From Pseudomonas chlororaphis subsp. aurantiaca (lineage in GTDB: Bacteria > Pseudomonadota > Gammaproteobacteria > Pseudomonadales > Pseudomonadaceae): 64,000 nucleotides of DNA. Each line of letters opens with the position of its first letter. Position 1 is the first letter of the stretch. This document shows positions 1-9,247 of this stretch, piece after piece. A program made the translations under genes and the position numbers. The stretch is from positions 2,852,001-2,916,000 of the forward strand of contig NZ_CP059162.1 in the NCBI RefSeq assembly GCF_013466605.1. Direction: 5' to 3'. The notes under the pieces were generated by a model, which searched no databases, was not told the origin of the DNA, and worked only from the letters and a program-made list of their open reading frames with translations.

Positions 1-112
1 GCACATGCGCCGCTGGTTCGCCGAGCCATGGGGCAAGAAAATCTTCAACCGCTGCTGTGCGGTACTGTTGTCGGGCGCTGCTTCGGTGGTGCTGCTGGCG
101 CGGCGGGCGTGA
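1..112 (+). CDS. C-terminal end of a LysE/RhtB-type exporter (partial)
   Basis: Reading frame 2 is open from the window edge to a TGA at 110-112. The last ~36 residues begin HMRRWFAEPW and end in a hydrophobic helix, LLSGAASVVLLARRA. A basic Arg/Trp patch followed by a last membrane helix with small residues is the usual end of LysE/RhtB amino-acid exporters of the inner membrane. Only the tail is visible, so the family call is tentative and other small transporters cannot be excluded. Confidence 0.45.
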   Translation, partial: HMRRWFAEPWGKKIFNRCCAVLLSGAASVVLLARRA

Positions 113-437
113 GCCGGTCGGTAAGTATTGTCGGGACTACGGGCGCTCGGTTGAATCCACAGCCAGAAGCTGCCTTTCACGCTGTCCACAGAAACACACT
201 CAACGTATCCTGCTGAAAGACAACATTGAAAAGGAGTTCGAACGAAAACCGCATATGACTACCGCCACCAGGCTGGCAAAAAACAATCTGACGCTTAGAT
301 TCACGGGCAATCACCCGGCGGAGACGGATCTGTCATCTCTGGTTTGAACGTCTCCCATGAGGCGGGAGCCGCCCCTAGCCGAAACGAACAATAGAGGTTA
401 GAACCCATGCTTCGTGAGGGATCACAAAGGAAAACTC
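113..437. other. Intergenic region, no supported gene
   Basis: This stretch lies between the exporter end and the GIY-YIG gene. A 30-codon ORF starts with ATG at 255 and ends at 347, but its nearest Shine-Dalgarno-like AAGGAG (231-236) is too far upstream. I see no clear promoter, terminator or RNA gene. Confidence 0.4.
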
Positions 438-950
438 ATGCCTATTGATAATTGTCTTCATACATTTGAAGAGCTTGTCTCAACGGTGTTGCCTAGCCAT
501 TTTGCAAGGCTGAAGGTTGCCCTGGAGACTCCAATGCCTGCTGCAACCTTTGTTGGCTTCAAGAGCGCATCAAAAGAAGCTCTGTCCAAGGTGGGTAGAG
601 CCACAGACTTCCCAGGGTGCTACGTCTTCAGCGATCAAGGTAAACCGGTCTATGTAGGTATCTCGAGAGGGGTAGTAAAAAGGCTCGTCCAGCATTTGAA
701 TTTCGAGTCGCACAACACCGCAAGCCTCGTCTACAAAATGGCTGCAGAAGACTATCCGCACGAAATGAAGCGTGATCAAGCGATGAAAGACGAACAATTC
801 AAGGAAGTCTTTCTTTCAGCTCAGGGGCGCCTCCGACAAACAACGGTGGCCTTTATCGAAGTCAGCAATGACCTTGAGTTGTACGCCTTCGAAGTACTTG
901 CGGCCATGAAGCTAGACACAGATGTATGGAACACATTCCGCACACATTGA
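438..950 (+). CDS. GIY-YIG domain protein
   Basis: A 170-residue protein starting at ATG 438. AAAGGA at 426-431 is well placed for this start, which is preferred to the GTG at 414. Around residues 60-75 it shows GCYVF, then VYVGIS and an Arg-rich helix (RGVVKRLVQHL). This is the GIY...YIG core of the nuclease superfamily with the Arg that normally follows it. These domains cleave or nick DNA and occur in homing endonucleases, UvrC and many stand-alone proteins. The C-terminal half (EVSNDLELYAFEVLAAM) fits the later helix with the catalytic-Glu region. The natural substrate is unknown. Neighbours give no functional hint. Confidence 0.75.
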   Translation: MPIDNCLHTFEELVSTVLPSHFARLKVALETPMPAATFVGFKSASKEALSKVGRATDFPGCYVFSDQGKPVYVGISRGVVKRLVQHLNFESHNTASLVYKMAAEDYPHEMKRDQAMKDEQFKEVFLSAQGRLRQTTVAFIEVSNDLELYAFEVLAAMKLDTDVWNTFRTH

Positions 951-1277
951 AGCTGATAGCGAACCTTTCCATAAAGCGGACTCTGCCACGAAAACAGGTC
1001 GCCGCCGTTCATTACAAACGTCAAGTCGCGTCCGCGCTGAATCGAATGTGGTCTGAAATGAGCGTCTGCTTCCGGCCATAAGCGAACATCTGGATAGCCC
1101 AATCTCAAAGAGACTGGACACTGGGGGCATCGGTTATTTAAGCCGCAGCTCCCTAGAACTTTTCTCTATTTATCGGTCTATGTGGATAGGCTCATTTGCT
1201 CGGTAAGCGCGACCTCGCAGGCTTCCCGCTACCAGATGGCCACACGTCCGATTGTCAAGCAGAGGTTGTCTTCGCTC

Positions 1278-1676
1278 ATGAAATTCCATGACCCACGGAT
1301 GCTGCTTTTCGGCCTGTTCGCGTTCGCGGCATTGGGCTCGGCATCAGCAACACAGATGAAGACCTCAACCCCTGTTTTCGCAACTGAAGTCACCGCCGTT
1401 CAGGCTCCTGCCCAGACCGCCGGCAACCCTTGGCCGACCTTGGCCAGCATGGCTGGCAAGCAGCCCGGGCCCTTGCTTGCCCATGACGACCGATACTGGC
1501 ATGACGGCCGTTGGCACGATCGTAGAGACGATTGGCGCCGGCACGACTGGCGTCGGGAACAGTGGCGTAGGGAGCAGGCCCGCCGAGAAGCGGAGCGCCA
1601 TCGTGATTGGGAGCGCCACCACGATCGCGCCATGCGGCACCGCTACGAAGACAATCACCGCTACTATCGTCGCTAG
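1278..1676 (+). CDS. Secreted Arg/His/Trp-rich small protein
   Basis: A 132-residue protein. The ATG at 1278 is chosen because it places a signal peptide first: MKFHDPRMLLFGLFAFAALG, then SASA. The C-terminal ~55 residues are dominated by Arg, His, Asp and Trp in repeats such as WHDRRDDWRR and RHRYEDNHRYYRR. Such low-complexity basic periplasmic proteins are common and poorly characterised in pseudomonads. No enzyme motif is seen, and export to the periplasm is the only supported prediction. An upstream GTG (1182) would bury the signal peptide and is rejected. Confidence 0.6.
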   Translation: MKFHDPRMLLFGLFAFAALGSASATQMKTSTPVFATEVTAVQAPAQTAGNPWPTLASMAGKQPGPLLAHDDRYWHDGRWHDRRDDWRRHDWRREQWRREQARREAERHRDWERHHDRAMRHRYEDNHRYYRR

Positions 1677-1790
1677 CGCGGCGCCACGAGATTAATCCAC
1701 CTGCAACGAATCGGATGTTTGTTCAGTGCTTCCGGAGTGAAGCCTGGCTCCTATTTCTCGCTCGGATTGACCAATCCGCCGGACGGTCTG

Positions 1791-2171
1791 TTAGTCGTTA
1801 CGTGTCTGTTCAAGCCGCTTATCAAGCTCGCTTGGCGGCAAGTTCGGCGTCGAGTGAAGCGTCAGCCAGACGGCCCGCAGAATGTTGATCGCGGCCATGT
1901 TCAGGTGTTGTTCGGCGGCGTGCAGGGCCAGTTCGGCTGCCAGGCGCTTGTCGGCAGCACTGAGGTGCGCCGTTTTGTGGGTCATGTCCGCATCGACGTT
2001 GGCCAACAGCCCCTGGAGTTCCTGCACCGCCTGATCCGATGCCTGACGCATGTCCGCCAGCAGGCGGCGAGCTTCGGCAGGCGTCATGGCCAAGGCGCGG
2101 ACGCTGCGAAAAGTCAGGCGGGCGGGCAAGGTGGCCAAACTGAAACCCGTCGAAATTAACTTGCCAATCAT
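1791..2171 (-). CDS. Phasin-like helical hypothetical protein
   Basis: A 126-residue protein. Its start is ATG at 2171, preceded by AGGAG 8 bases upstream. An N-terminal amphipathic region (IGKLISTGFSLATLPARLTF) is followed by a long Gln/Ala-rich heptad-like helix (ADMRQASDQAVQELQGLLANV). This composition resembles phasins and similar granule- or envelope-associated helical proteins, but no diagnostic motif is present. It stands alone on the minus strand. A longer version starting at 2240 lacks a ribosome site. Confidence 0.55.
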   Translation of the reverse strand: MIGKLISTGFSLATLPARLTFRSVRALAMTPAEARRLLADMRQASDQAVQELQGLLANVDADMTHKTAHLSAADKRLAAELALHAAEQHLNMAAINILRAVWLTLHSTPNLPPSELDKRLEQTRND

Positions 2172-2387
2172 GCGAACAACTCCTGTAAACGAGTGTTTCA
2201 GCAGCGTATCAGAGTAAATCGCAAAAAAATGTCTGCTCATCGCTTGCCAGAATCAACTCTCCGCCTCTTTTTGGCATCAAGCGTCTGATCGTCGTCAGAA
2301 CCCTCGAACGATGCGCCCATAGGCACTTTGGAGTCGGATTCCGGCAGCCTTGGCAAAGGTGTTGCACCTAGCCGATGTCCAATTTCT

Positions 2388-2570
2388 TCAATCGAGCCAG
2401 GCCTTGTTTGATATGACCGGCGTTTTCACCCATGGTCCACAGTGCACACGGACATTTCCGCCCACTTCCTGTGCCCCTTGCTCCTCAATCAGCAGGGTCA
2501 ACTCCAAACGACAGTGCCCCCAATTGGAACCTGCAATAGGTTGATTGGAGTATGGTCAATTGATGAAGCT
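2388..2570 (-). pseudogene. Remnant of an unidentified minus-strand gene
   Basis: On the minus strand one frame reads about 55 sense codons to a TGA at 2388-2390 and looks protein-like (HCRLELTLLIEEQG, VRVHCGPWVKTP). No start codon is available: the frame is closed upstream by a stop just before the IS30 end. It may be the 3' part of a gene whose 5' part was lost near the IS30 insertion. The family is not recognised. Nothing else is visible between 2172 and 2589. Confidence 0.25.
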
Positions 2571-2589
2571 GTCACCGGCTACTTTCGAC

Positions 2590-3819
2590 TGTGGATTCAA
2601 CCGGTCGACGCAACACAACTAAATTCTGTGTGAGCAGAAGGAGTGTTGCAGATGAAGCAGAGACCTCGGATCTATTACACCGAAAGCCAGAAAAAACTGA
2701 TGTGGGATCACTGGCGGAAAGGCGACTCTCTCCAGCAGATCGCCCAACTATTTGATCGAAACCACTCATCGATACAGCGCATCTTGGCGGAGACCGGGGG
2801 GATCAGACCCGCTGTACGGCGCAGGTCCAGATTGGCGCTGACGTTGGCTGAACGCGAAGAGATTTCGCGTTCAGTAGTGGCAGGTAACTCGATCCGTTCC
2901 ATAGCAACGCAGCTAGGGCGAGCAGCCTCGACCATCAGCCGTGAGATCAGACGCAACGGTGGCCAAGGATGCTACCGGGCAAATCAGGCTGATCAGGCGG
3001 CTTGGGATCGGGCACATCGACCCAAGGTCTGCAAGCTTGTTGAGAACCGAGCGGTGGCGCAAATTGTTGCAGACAAGCTTCAATTGCAGTGGTCACCGGA
3101 ACAAATTGCCGGCTGGCTGAAGCGCACCTACCCGGACGATACGAGCTATCAGGTGTCACACGAGACGATCTATCGCACCCTCTTCATACAGGCTCGCGGG
3201 GCTCTGAAGAAGGAGTTGCTTGAGCATTTACGGCGAACACGAGCCATGCGTCGCTCGCGCCATCACACGCAGAAGAAAGAAAATCACGGTCGAATCACAG
3301 ACGCGGTATCGATCCGCGAACGCCCGGCCACGGCTGAGGATCGGGCGGTGCCAGGTCACTGGGAGGGTGACCTGCTGTGCGGTAGCAGGAACAGCCAAAT
3401 TGCCACTCTTGTGGAGCGTCATACCCGTTACGTAATGCTGGTGAAGTTGGCCGGTAAGGACACCGAGACGGTCATCAGCGCCCTGATCGAAAACGCCCGC
3501 GAACTCCCCGAGGAACTCTACCAATCGCTGACGTGGGATCGCGGCAAAGAGATGGCGGACCATAAACGTTTTACGGTGGCTACCGACATCAAAGTCTACT
3601 TCTGCGACCCTCATCGTCCCTGGCAACGGGGATCAAATGAGAACACCAACGGGTTGTTAAGACAGTACTTCCCGAAAGGGACCGACCTTGCGGAGCACTC
3701 GCAAGCCACGCTCAATGAAGTAGCAAGGCAGCTGAACAGCCGTCCTCGGAAAACCCTAAACTACGAAACGCCCGCTGAACGATTTAGCCAATCTGTTGCA
3801 TCGACCGGTTGAATCCACA
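2590..3819 (+). mobile_element. IS30-family insertion sequence, complete
   Basis: 26-bp terminal inverted repeats bound the element: 2590-2615 begins TGTGGATTCAACCGG, and 3794-3819 is its complement with one mismatch. The transposase stop codon lies inside the right repeat. A 2-bp AC occurs on both sides and could be the target duplication, which is short in this family, but that evidence is weak. Confidence 0.8.
2652..3812 (+). CDS. IS30-family transposase
   Basis: A 386-residue transposase starting at ATG 2652 after AAGGAG (2638-2643). The N-terminus carries two helix-turn-helix segments (DSLQQIAQLFDRNHSSIQRIL and NSIRSIATQLGRAASTISREI regions). A DDE integrase core follows: GHWEGDLL with the first acidic residues, TWDRGKEMADH with the second, and QRGSNENTNGLLRQYFPKGT with the catalytic Glu. 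The last block is a signature of the IS30 family. Length matches the family and no disruption is visible, so the element may be active. Confidence 0.92.
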   Translation: MKQRPRIYYTESQKKLMWDHWRKGDSLQQIAQLFDRNHSSIQRILAETGGIRPAVRRRSRLALTLAEREEISRSVVAGNSIRSIATQLGRAASTISREIRRNGGQGCYRANQADQAAWDRAHRPKVCKLVENRAVAQIVADKLQLQWSPEQIAGWLKRTYPDDTSYQVSHETIYRTLFIQARGALKKELLEHLRRTRAMRRSRHHTQKKENHGRITDAVSIRERPATAEDRAVPGHWEGDLLCGSRNSQIATLVERHTRYVMLVKLAGKDTETVISALIENARELPEELYQSLTWDRGKEMADHKRFTVATDIKVYFCDPHRPWQRGSNENTNGLLRQYFPKGTDLAEHSQATLNEVARQLNSRPRKTLNYETPAERFSQSVASTG

Positions 3820-3966
3820 ACCCTTTACGGTCGTTCACTGCTGGCAGCTACCTGCCACGCTCCATGAACGACTGGTTCCAGTTGCGCGAACTCCCGAGTG
3901 GCTGAACGAGCCCCATGAAAGACAGGACACTGTTTCCCCCTTACGATAAGGGATAGGCAAACGGTT

Positions 3967-4359
3967 ATGTTTATGACTAACAGCAACGATAAGAGTGGGG
4001 AGCTTTTGGGCCAGGAGCGGCGGCGCCGCTGGAGCCCAGAGCAAAAGCTGGCCATGGTTCGCGAGAGCCTTGAGCCAGGACAAAGTGTGTCGGTCGTCGC
4101 TCGGCGCAACGGCATCAATGCCAATCAGCTGTTCTTGTGGCGCAAGCTGTATCAGGACGGCAGCCTGTCGGCGGTCAGTGCTGGCGAAGCCGTGGTGCCT
4201 GCCTCCGAGCTGAGCGATGCGCTCAAGCAGATCCGTGAACTGCAACGGATGCTGGGCAAGAAAACGATGGAAGCCGAAATCCTCAAAGAGGCCGTGGAGA
4301 TCGCCCGGTCGCGAAAATGGATTGCGCACTCACCCTTGTTGCCGGGGGACGACCAGTGA
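3967..4359 (+). CDS. IS2-like OrfA (InsC-type DNA-binding protein)
   Basis: A 130-residue protein with a helix-turn-helix ([35 protein letters not shown]) followed by a leucine-rich coiled coil ([18 protein letters not shown]). This is the standard OrfA of the IS2 group. It overlaps OrfB by 43 bases. In this group the active transposase is an OrfAB fusion made by a -1 ribosomal frameshift. A short A-run (CGAAAATGG) near 4311-4318 is the likely slip site, though weaker than the IS2 A6G. Confidence 0.85.
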   Translation: MFMTNSNDKSGELLGQERRRRWSPEQKLAMVRESLEPGQSVSVVARRNGINANQLFLWRKLYQDGSLSAVSAGEAVVPASELSDALKQIRELQRMLGKKTMEAEILKEAVEIARSRKWIAHSPLLPGDDQ

Positions 4360-5192
4360 AGCTGGTCAGCGAATGTCTCGGTGTGGCGCGCTCGCAATTA
4401 ACGGTTCGAATCAAGCAATCGGTATCGCCCAAAGTACGGCGAAGTAGGCCTGTGGACGATGCTGCGCTGGTGGTCGAAATCCAGCAACAGGTCAGCGAGC
4501 TTCCCAGCTATGGCTACCGTCGTGTCTGGGGATTGCTGCGTCGCGCCCGTGAAACCCAGTCGCTGCCGGCGATCAACGTGAAACGAGTTTACCGGGTCAT
4601 GCGTGATCACAACTTGCTGTTGGAACGTCGACTCAAACAGCCCGGCGTGCCGCGTCGGCACGAAGGCCGTATTGCGGTGAAAACCAGCGATACGCGTTGG
4701 TGCTCGGACGGCTTTGAGTTCCGCTGCGAGGACGGGGCCAAACTGAGCGTGACCTTCGCCCTGGACTGCTGTGATCGCGAGGCCATCGGCTGGGTCGCGA
4801 GCCCGACCGGGTACAGCGGCGATGATATCCGCGACTTGATGCTGGAAAGCGTGGAGAAGCGCTTTGGTGATCAACTGCCCGTCACGCCGGTGCAATGGCT
4901 AAGCGACAACGGCTCGGCGTACACCGCCGAACAGACACGCCTGTTTGCTCGACAGATCGGCTTGCAGCCGGTGACCACCCCGGTGCGCAGCCCGCAGAGC
5001 AACGGCATGGCCGAGAGCTTCGTGAAGACGATCAAGCGTGACTACGTGGCGCACATGCCCAAGCCGGATCGAGAAACGGCGTTGCGTAACTTGGCAATTG
5101 CCTTCGAGCATTACAACGAGCAGCATCCGCACAGCGCCTTGAATTACCGTTCACCGAGGGAGTTCAGGCGCTTGGCGCCAGCATCAATTTAA
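4317..5192 (+). CDS. IS2-like OrfB transposase (InsD-type)
   Basis: A 291-residue integrase-core protein resembling E. coli InsD along its length. Landmarks are [51 protein letters not shown] (first Asp), [11 protein letters not shown] (second Asp), [19 protein letters not shown] (Glu) and [14 protein letters not shown]. All three DDE residues are present. It is probably expressed mainly as an OrfAB fusion by frameshifting. Confidence 0.88.
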   Translation: MDCALTLVAGGRPVKLVSECLGVARSQLTVRIKQSVSPKVRRSRPVDDAALVVEIQQQVSELPSYGYRRVWGLLRRARETQSLPAINVKRVYRVMRDHNLLLERRLKQPGVPRRHEGRIAVKTSDTRWCSDGFEFRCEDGAKLSVTFALDCCDREAIGWVASPTGYSGDDIRDLMLESVEKRFGDQLPVTPVQWLSDNGSAYTAEQTRLFARQIGLQPVTTPVRSPQSNGMAESFVKTIKRDYVAHMPKPDRETALRNLAIAFEHYNEQHPHSALNYRSPREFRRLAPASI

Positions 5193-5229
5193 CGGGGAGT
5201 TGGTGTCCGGTTTTGTAGGGGCAAGTCCA

Positions 5230-5459
5230 GCCTTCCACGCTTCAACTACAGCCTTTTCCTTCTTGTGATCCTTCATGAACTCAAGGTCGATTCGATTAAG
5301 TGCCTCGACATGAGCCCAAGAGATGCCATAGGAGCGAGTTGCCATCAGTGTTTTGAAGATGCTGAGCTTGCGTCCCCGAATCTCGTTGCGCTCGTCAAGG
5401 AGGCGCGATGCCTGTACTGCAATGAATGGGCTGAACAATGTTACCAAGATAATGAGCAC
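5230..5459 (-). pseudogene. DUF6680-type membrane protein, truncated by IS
   Basis: The minus-strand reading starts with a hydrophobic helix (LIILVTLFSPFIAVQ) and continues LLDERNEIRGRKLSIFKTL, MATRSYGISWAHVEALNRID, which is the hallmark of DUF6680 proteins. The reading frame is cut by the IS2-like terminus at 5229, so the C-terminal part is missing. The frame is open further upstream past a good AAGGAG, but that site is followed by ATA rather than ATG. The original start codon may have decayed, leaving only a GTG at 5459. Confidence 0.55.
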
Positions 5460-5569
5460 CTGATGGCAATCAATGACACTGCTTTTATCGCCTATTATTC
5501 CTAGCTCCTTTCCAATCTAGGCTAGGTTCCATTAAGTAGATTAAACTTAGGCCAAGGAGGGTGAGAAGA

Positions 5570-6760
5570 GTGAGCAAGCAGATTATTATTGTGGGTGGCG
5601 GTGTTGGCGGCACGATGCTTGCCAACCAGTTGGTCAACAAACTCTACCCTGAGATCCTGCGCGGTGAGGTACGTATTACCTTACTATCGAATTCACCTGA
5701 TCATTTTTATAAACCTGCGTTCATGTACGTGGCCTTCGATCAGTTCTTTCAAGAAGAGTTGAAGCGCCCGGAACGTTCATTGTTGCGCCCGGAAATTGAC
5801 TTTCAGGTCGACGAAGTCACTCGTTTCGACTTCTCTGGACAGCGCGTGCAGACCCGTAGCGGCAAACGTCATGGTTATGATTTCCTAGTCATCGCCACAG
5901 GTTGCGTTCCAGCTCCCGAGCGCATCGATGGCCTCAAAGAGGCTGGCGACCACTTTTATCAATACCAGGCGGCGCGGCAGTTAGCGCAGCGTTTGAGCAC
6001 CATTGAAAAGGGTCGGATATTTATCACCGTATCCTTTCCCAAGACGCCTAACGTTCCACATCAATGCGGTATCGCCCCGGTGGAAACGACCTTGATGCTT
6101 GACGACTTTCTGCGTCGTCGTGGTGTACGGGATAAGGTTGAAATCATTTACACCTATCCCACCACTGCCCAGCTCTTGCGCAACTGTCTGTTCTTACAGC
6201 GACCGACCGGCGAGATACTTCCAAACCTTTTCGAGCAGAAAAACATCCGCTTTCAGCGCAGTTTCACCTTGAGCAGGGTTGACCCAGACCGGCGCATCGC
6301 CTACTCCGAAGAAGGTGAGGAGCAGCCCTTCGATATTCTGATGGCGACTCCACCAATTCGTGCGGCGGATGTGGTTCTCGAGAGTGGTGCATCACAAGCC
6401 GAGAATCACGAAGGCTGGTTGCCGACCAATCATGAAACGCTACAGGTCTATGGACTCGAGGGTGTCTATGTAATTGGCGACGCGGTGGACCTGCCTATCA
6501 GTAAGGCTGGAGGTGCCTGCCACAATCAGGCACCAGTGATCGCCAATAACATCGCTGCTGAAATCCGCCTAGGGGCACCCAACACAATGTATGACGGACG
6601 CGTCCAGGCGGTAGCGCAGATGGGGCTAAATGCCGGGATGCCACTGTGGTACGACTACGCCCACGATGTTCTACCGACTCCGCCGAGCAAACTCGGTGGT
6701 CTGCTGCGTAATGGATTCAACCGCGGCCTGTATTGGGCCGTGGCTCGCGGAATGCTTTGA
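5570..6760 (+). CDS. Sulfide:quinone oxidoreductase-like flavoprotein
   Basis: A 396-residue FAD/NAD(P)-fold protein. GTG 5570 is chosen because AAGGAGG (5554-5560) lies 9 bases upstream; the GTG at 5561 abuts it. Residues 4-20 hold the dinucleotide motif IIIVGGGVGGTMLANQL, LVIATGC follows near residue 110, and VYVIGDAVDLP near 305 binds FAD. Cysteines in ATGC, VPHQCGIAP and GGACHNQAP sit in regions used by SQR for the redox-active pair. The family oxidises sulfide to sulfane sulfur and passes electrons to the quinone pool at the inner membrane. The DUF1641 neighbour fits. It may be a divergent SQR rather than a proven one. Confidence 0.7.
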   Translation: MSKQIIIVGGGVGGTMLANQLVNKLYPEILRGEVRITLLSNSPDHFYKPAFMYVAFDQFFQEELKRPERSLLRPEIDFQVDEVTRFDFSGQRVQTRSGKRHGYDFLVIATGCVPAPERIDGLKEAGDHFYQYQAARQLAQRLSTIEKGRIFITVSFPKTPNVPHQCGIAPVETTLMLDDFLRRRGVRDKVEIIYTYPTTAQLLRNCLFLQRPTGEILPNLFEQKNIRFQRSFTLSRVDPDRRIAYSEEGEEQPFDILMATPPIRAADVVLESGASQAENHEGWLPTNHETLQVYGLEGVYVIGDAVDLPISKAGGACHNQAPVIANNIAAEIRLGAPNTMYDGRVQAVAQMGLNAGMPLWYDYAHDVLPTPPSKLGGLLRNGFNRGLYWAVARGML

Positions 6761-6786
6761 TCCTGTACAAGGAGGAGTGAAAACTC

Positions 6787-7179
6787 ATGGATGCCCCCAA
6801 TGAGTCACCGGTAATCAGTACCAGCGTCAACGCTTTATTACCTGATCACAATGTTGGACTCGAAACGCTGCTGAGTAAGCTGCAACCGCTGTTGGACGGC
6901 GGTCGCATGGATAATATCATCGATGCCCTCGCTTTGGTTTCCGACCTTGTCGATCTGCTAGATCCTGCCTTGGTGGAAAAGCTTGCCGGGTTGTTCGAGG
7001 ATGCCACTGCTGTTTCCTGGAGCCTTGGCAATGCGTTGCGTATGGCCAAGGCCGAAACCACTGCGCAGGCGGTTCCCCCCAGCCTCTATGGGTTACTGTC
7101 GCTGCTCCGCGAAACAGACACCCGTCGCGGAGTGGCACTGATACTCAGAACGCTAAATGTCATTGGAAGACAACTTTGA
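6787..7179 (+). CDS. DUF1641 protein
   Basis: A 130-residue helical protein 26 bp behind the flavoprotein, with a strong AAGGAGG before ATG 6787. The central MDNIIDALALVSDLVDLLDP and the later hydrophobic helices with LLSLLRETDTRRGVALILRTL match DUF1641. That family is regularly encoded beside SQR-like flavoproteins and some formate dehydrogenases. It probably acts as a small partner subunit, but its biochemical role is unknown. Confidence 0.7.
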   Translation: MDAPNESPVISTSVNALLPDHNVGLETLLSKLQPLLDGGRMDNIIDALALVSDLVDLLDPALVEKLAGLFEDATAVSWSLGNALRMAKAETTAQAVPPSLYGLLSLLRETDTRRGVALILRTLNVIGRQL

Positions 7180-7194
7180 CTTAAGGATTAGCTC

Positions 7195-8019
7195 ATGATC
7201 ATCAAGCCTCAGCCGTCAACGGTAGGGATTGCTTGCACCCAATGGGATCCCCAAGCTTATCTGAAATTTGCCCGTCTGAGAGAACGCCCAGTGGTAGAGC
7301 TGCTGGACCATATCGGCCTGCAGCATCCAAAACGTATCTATGACCTGGGTTGCGGCACCGGAATTGCAACTCAGTTATTGGCCAAGCGCTGGCCACAGGC
7401 TGATCTGACAGGAGTGGACAGCTCGACGGAAATGCTCAACGAGGCTAGTTACCTGCCAATCAAGGCGCTTTGGCACAAGTGCGATCTGCAACATTGGCAG
7501 GCTGATCAACCAGCAGATCTGTTGTTCGCAGCTGCAGTTCTGCACTTCATCAACGGTCATGAAGTGTTGCTACCACGCTTGCTGAGACAGCTCAAGCCCG
7601 GGGGGTGCCTGGCGGCGCATATGCCAAACTGGCGTGATGCACTCTGGTATCAGCTGATGCTCAACACTCTGGAACAGGCCGGTCCAGATGGCGGCCCGCT
7701 GGGTACACCGGAGCTGCGCCGATTCATGGCCGAACGCCCAGTGCTGTCACTGGACTGTTACTATCGTTTGTTGGCTCCACTGACCAAGGACTTGGATATC
7801 TGGGAGACAGAACACTTACAGGTTGTTGAAGGCCAGTCACCGATCTTCGACTGGGTCAAAGTCTCGGCACTGCGTCCGGTGCTGCTGGCACTAGACGAGC
7901 AGGAGCGGCAAAGGTTTCTCGATCATTATCTGGCCCAGGTCCATCAGCACTATTCACCAGAGGGAGATGGACATACCCTGTTTCCGTTCAAACGGATCTT
8001 CATTCTCGCTACTGTCTGA
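7195..8019 (+). CDS. tam: Tam-like SAM-dependent methyltransferase
   Basis: A 274-residue class I methyltransferase, 15 bp behind the DUF1641 gene with AAGGA before the ATG. WDPQAYLKFARLRERPVVEL at residues ~17-36 is the typical opening of trans-aconitate 2-methyltransferase (Tam). YDLGCGTGIATQLL is SAM motif I, GVDSSTEMLNEA motif II, and ADLLFAAAVLHFIN the motif IV region. Tam methylates trans-aconitate, a spontaneous by-product that inhibits the citric-acid cycle. Its position in an SQR/DUF1641 operon is unusual, so the substrate may differ. Confidence 0.65.
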   Translation: MIIKPQPSTVGIACTQWDPQAYLKFARLRERPVVELLDHIGLQHPKRIYDLGCGTGIATQLLAKRWPQADLTGVDSSTEMLNEASYLPIKALWHKCDLQHWQADQPADLLFAAAVLHFINGHEVLLPRLLRQLKPGGCLAAHMPNWRDALWYQLMLNTLEQAGPDGGPLGTPELRRFMAERPVLSLDCYYRLLAPLTKDLDIWETEHLQVVEGQSPIFDWVKVSALRPVLLALDEQERQRFLDHYLAQVHQHYSPEGDGHTLFPFKRIFILATV

Positions 8020-8092
8020 ATGAAAGATTGCGATAGCCGTTATACAGCTCTCCACTCTAATTTTACAGAGACTCCATCAATCACTCCAAATT

Positions 8093-8952
8093 CTAGGCGT
8101 TCGGTCCCGGAATGAGATGGTGCGGATTAATTGTGAAACGGTCTGGATTTTGAGTCCAGGCCTCACAGATCACCTTGAAGGGCGTGCGCCATCGCAAGGC
8201 CTTTAAATACCTAGCGAAGTTGTAGGCCATCACGAAAGCCAATACGTGGGCCTTCAGAGCATCAAAATTGGGGTAGTGGAACACCTTGACCGTCGCCTCT
8301 TTTATCGTTCGATTCATTCGTTCGACTTGGCCGTTGGTCCAAGGATGATAAGGCTTGGTTAGGCAGTGTTTGATGTTGTGCTCGTAGCAAACACGATCAA
8401 AGATGTGTCCCCCAAAGCGATTGGTGGCGCCGCCTCGATGCCTTGGCAGCTCGGTAAACGCTACGCCGTTGTCAGTCAGGACGGTATGGATCCGGTACGG
8501 AAATGCTTCAATAGCCTGACGCAAAAATGTTGCGCCGTTGCGTTTCGTTGCGGCATCGAAAAATGCGACATAGGTGAACTTGCCGCGCTTGGCTGCGTTG
8601 GTGTTCTTGGGGATTAGGCTGATTCCGTGACGTACTAGGCAGCGATGCAAGGCGCTGCGGCTCAACTGGGGAAGGCACTCATGAAGATGCCCCAGCATGT
8701 CGTCCAAAGGCAGCATTGTCCGTCGACGGAACTCAACCACCATCTCTTCTTCAGTCGGTGTCAACTTTTCGCTGCGCGGTCGAGCAGGCCCCATTCGCGA
8801 GTCCTTGGTTGTTGACCGCGAGCGCCATTTGGCTACGGTTTTACGTTCAGTCTGTAACGGGTTGCAAGCTTACGATTCGACTCTTGCGACCCTTGGAGCT
8901 CGGCTCGAATTCTCGGCGTTGTTCGGGCTGAACCATGAAGACGTCCTTCCAT
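8093..8952 (-). pseudogene. IS481-family transposase, frameshifted and internally deleted
   Basis: The start is ATG at 8952 (MEGRLHGSAR). After RYRLN the frame meets a TAG, because one A appears to be missing in GTAAAACCG; adding it restores VKTVAKWRSRS, which then joins the long frame from 8794. The C-terminal half is standard for this IS481 subgroup: VLTDNGVAFTEL (second Asp), GQVERMNRTIKEAT (Glu) and NFARYLKALRWRTPF. The segment that normally holds the first catalytic Asp (a YFHID-type block) is missing between KRGKFT and YVAFFDAATKR. Transposase activity is therefore unlikely. Confidence 0.75.
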
Positions 8953-9013
8953 AATGCATCCTCTTGTTCAGTTGTTAAGGATGCACCATGACTCTCCGAG
9001 ACTGAACACCTAG
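8093..9013 (-). mobile_element. Defective IS481-family element flanked by CTAG
   Basis: The ends 8097 (GCGTTCGGTCCCGGA...) and 9009 (minus strand GTGTTCAGTCTCGGA...) are imperfect inverted repeats. Both are flanked directly by CTAG (8093-8096, 9010-9013). CTAG target sites are known for IS481. The transposase inside is damaged. The right side of the element is part of the large inverted repeat shared with 57948-61140. Confidence 0.7.
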
Positions 9014-9247
9014 CATTGCGTTCAATATCGTCTAGATCAAAATGCGATTATTGATCAGGCTTCAATTTCTTTCCAGATCAAAACTCTTAAAAAAACATAT
9101 AAATACATACCTTTAACCGTTCGTCTGAATGCTATGTCACAGATATGCATGACCTAAATATGTAACTACCTTCATGTGCGGAATGTTCTCTGCATCGGTA
9201 GATAATGTCGAGAAAACAAATGCCTTCACTAAACAAGGAGCGGCTAG
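9010..9247 (-). promoter_or_regulatory. Divergent promoter-like block, copy 1 of 4
   Basis: An AT-rich 238-bp block also present at 15011-15247, 46168-46404 and 60652-60889. One edge is CTAG, where IS481 is inserted here. The other edge ends in AAGGAG(N7)ATG, an excellent ribosome site for the MDLVQWKW start at 9248. In intact copies the opposite edge leads into the ~780-residue protein gene. A shared divergent regulatory region is therefore the best reading. No specific -35/-10 pair is certain. Confidence 0.6.

Larger units (their letters stand above)
3899..5229 (+). mobile_element. IS2-like element (IS3 family)
   Basis: The right end read inwards on the minus strand starts TGGACTTGCCCCTACAAAAC, closely resembling the classic IS2 terminus (TGGATTTGCCCCTAT). 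The left end starts TGGCTGAACGAGCCCC at 3899, with the shared GGACAC further in. OrfA and OrfB lie between them. No clear 5-bp target duplication is visible. The right end cuts a DUF6680 gene. Confidence 0.75.

Noticed and set aside
8839..8860. Programmed frameshift in IS481
   Set aside because: The single missing A occurs in both copies, but they are duplicates of one another, and the 8 kb copy also lacks the first catalytic Asp; decay before duplication is simpler.
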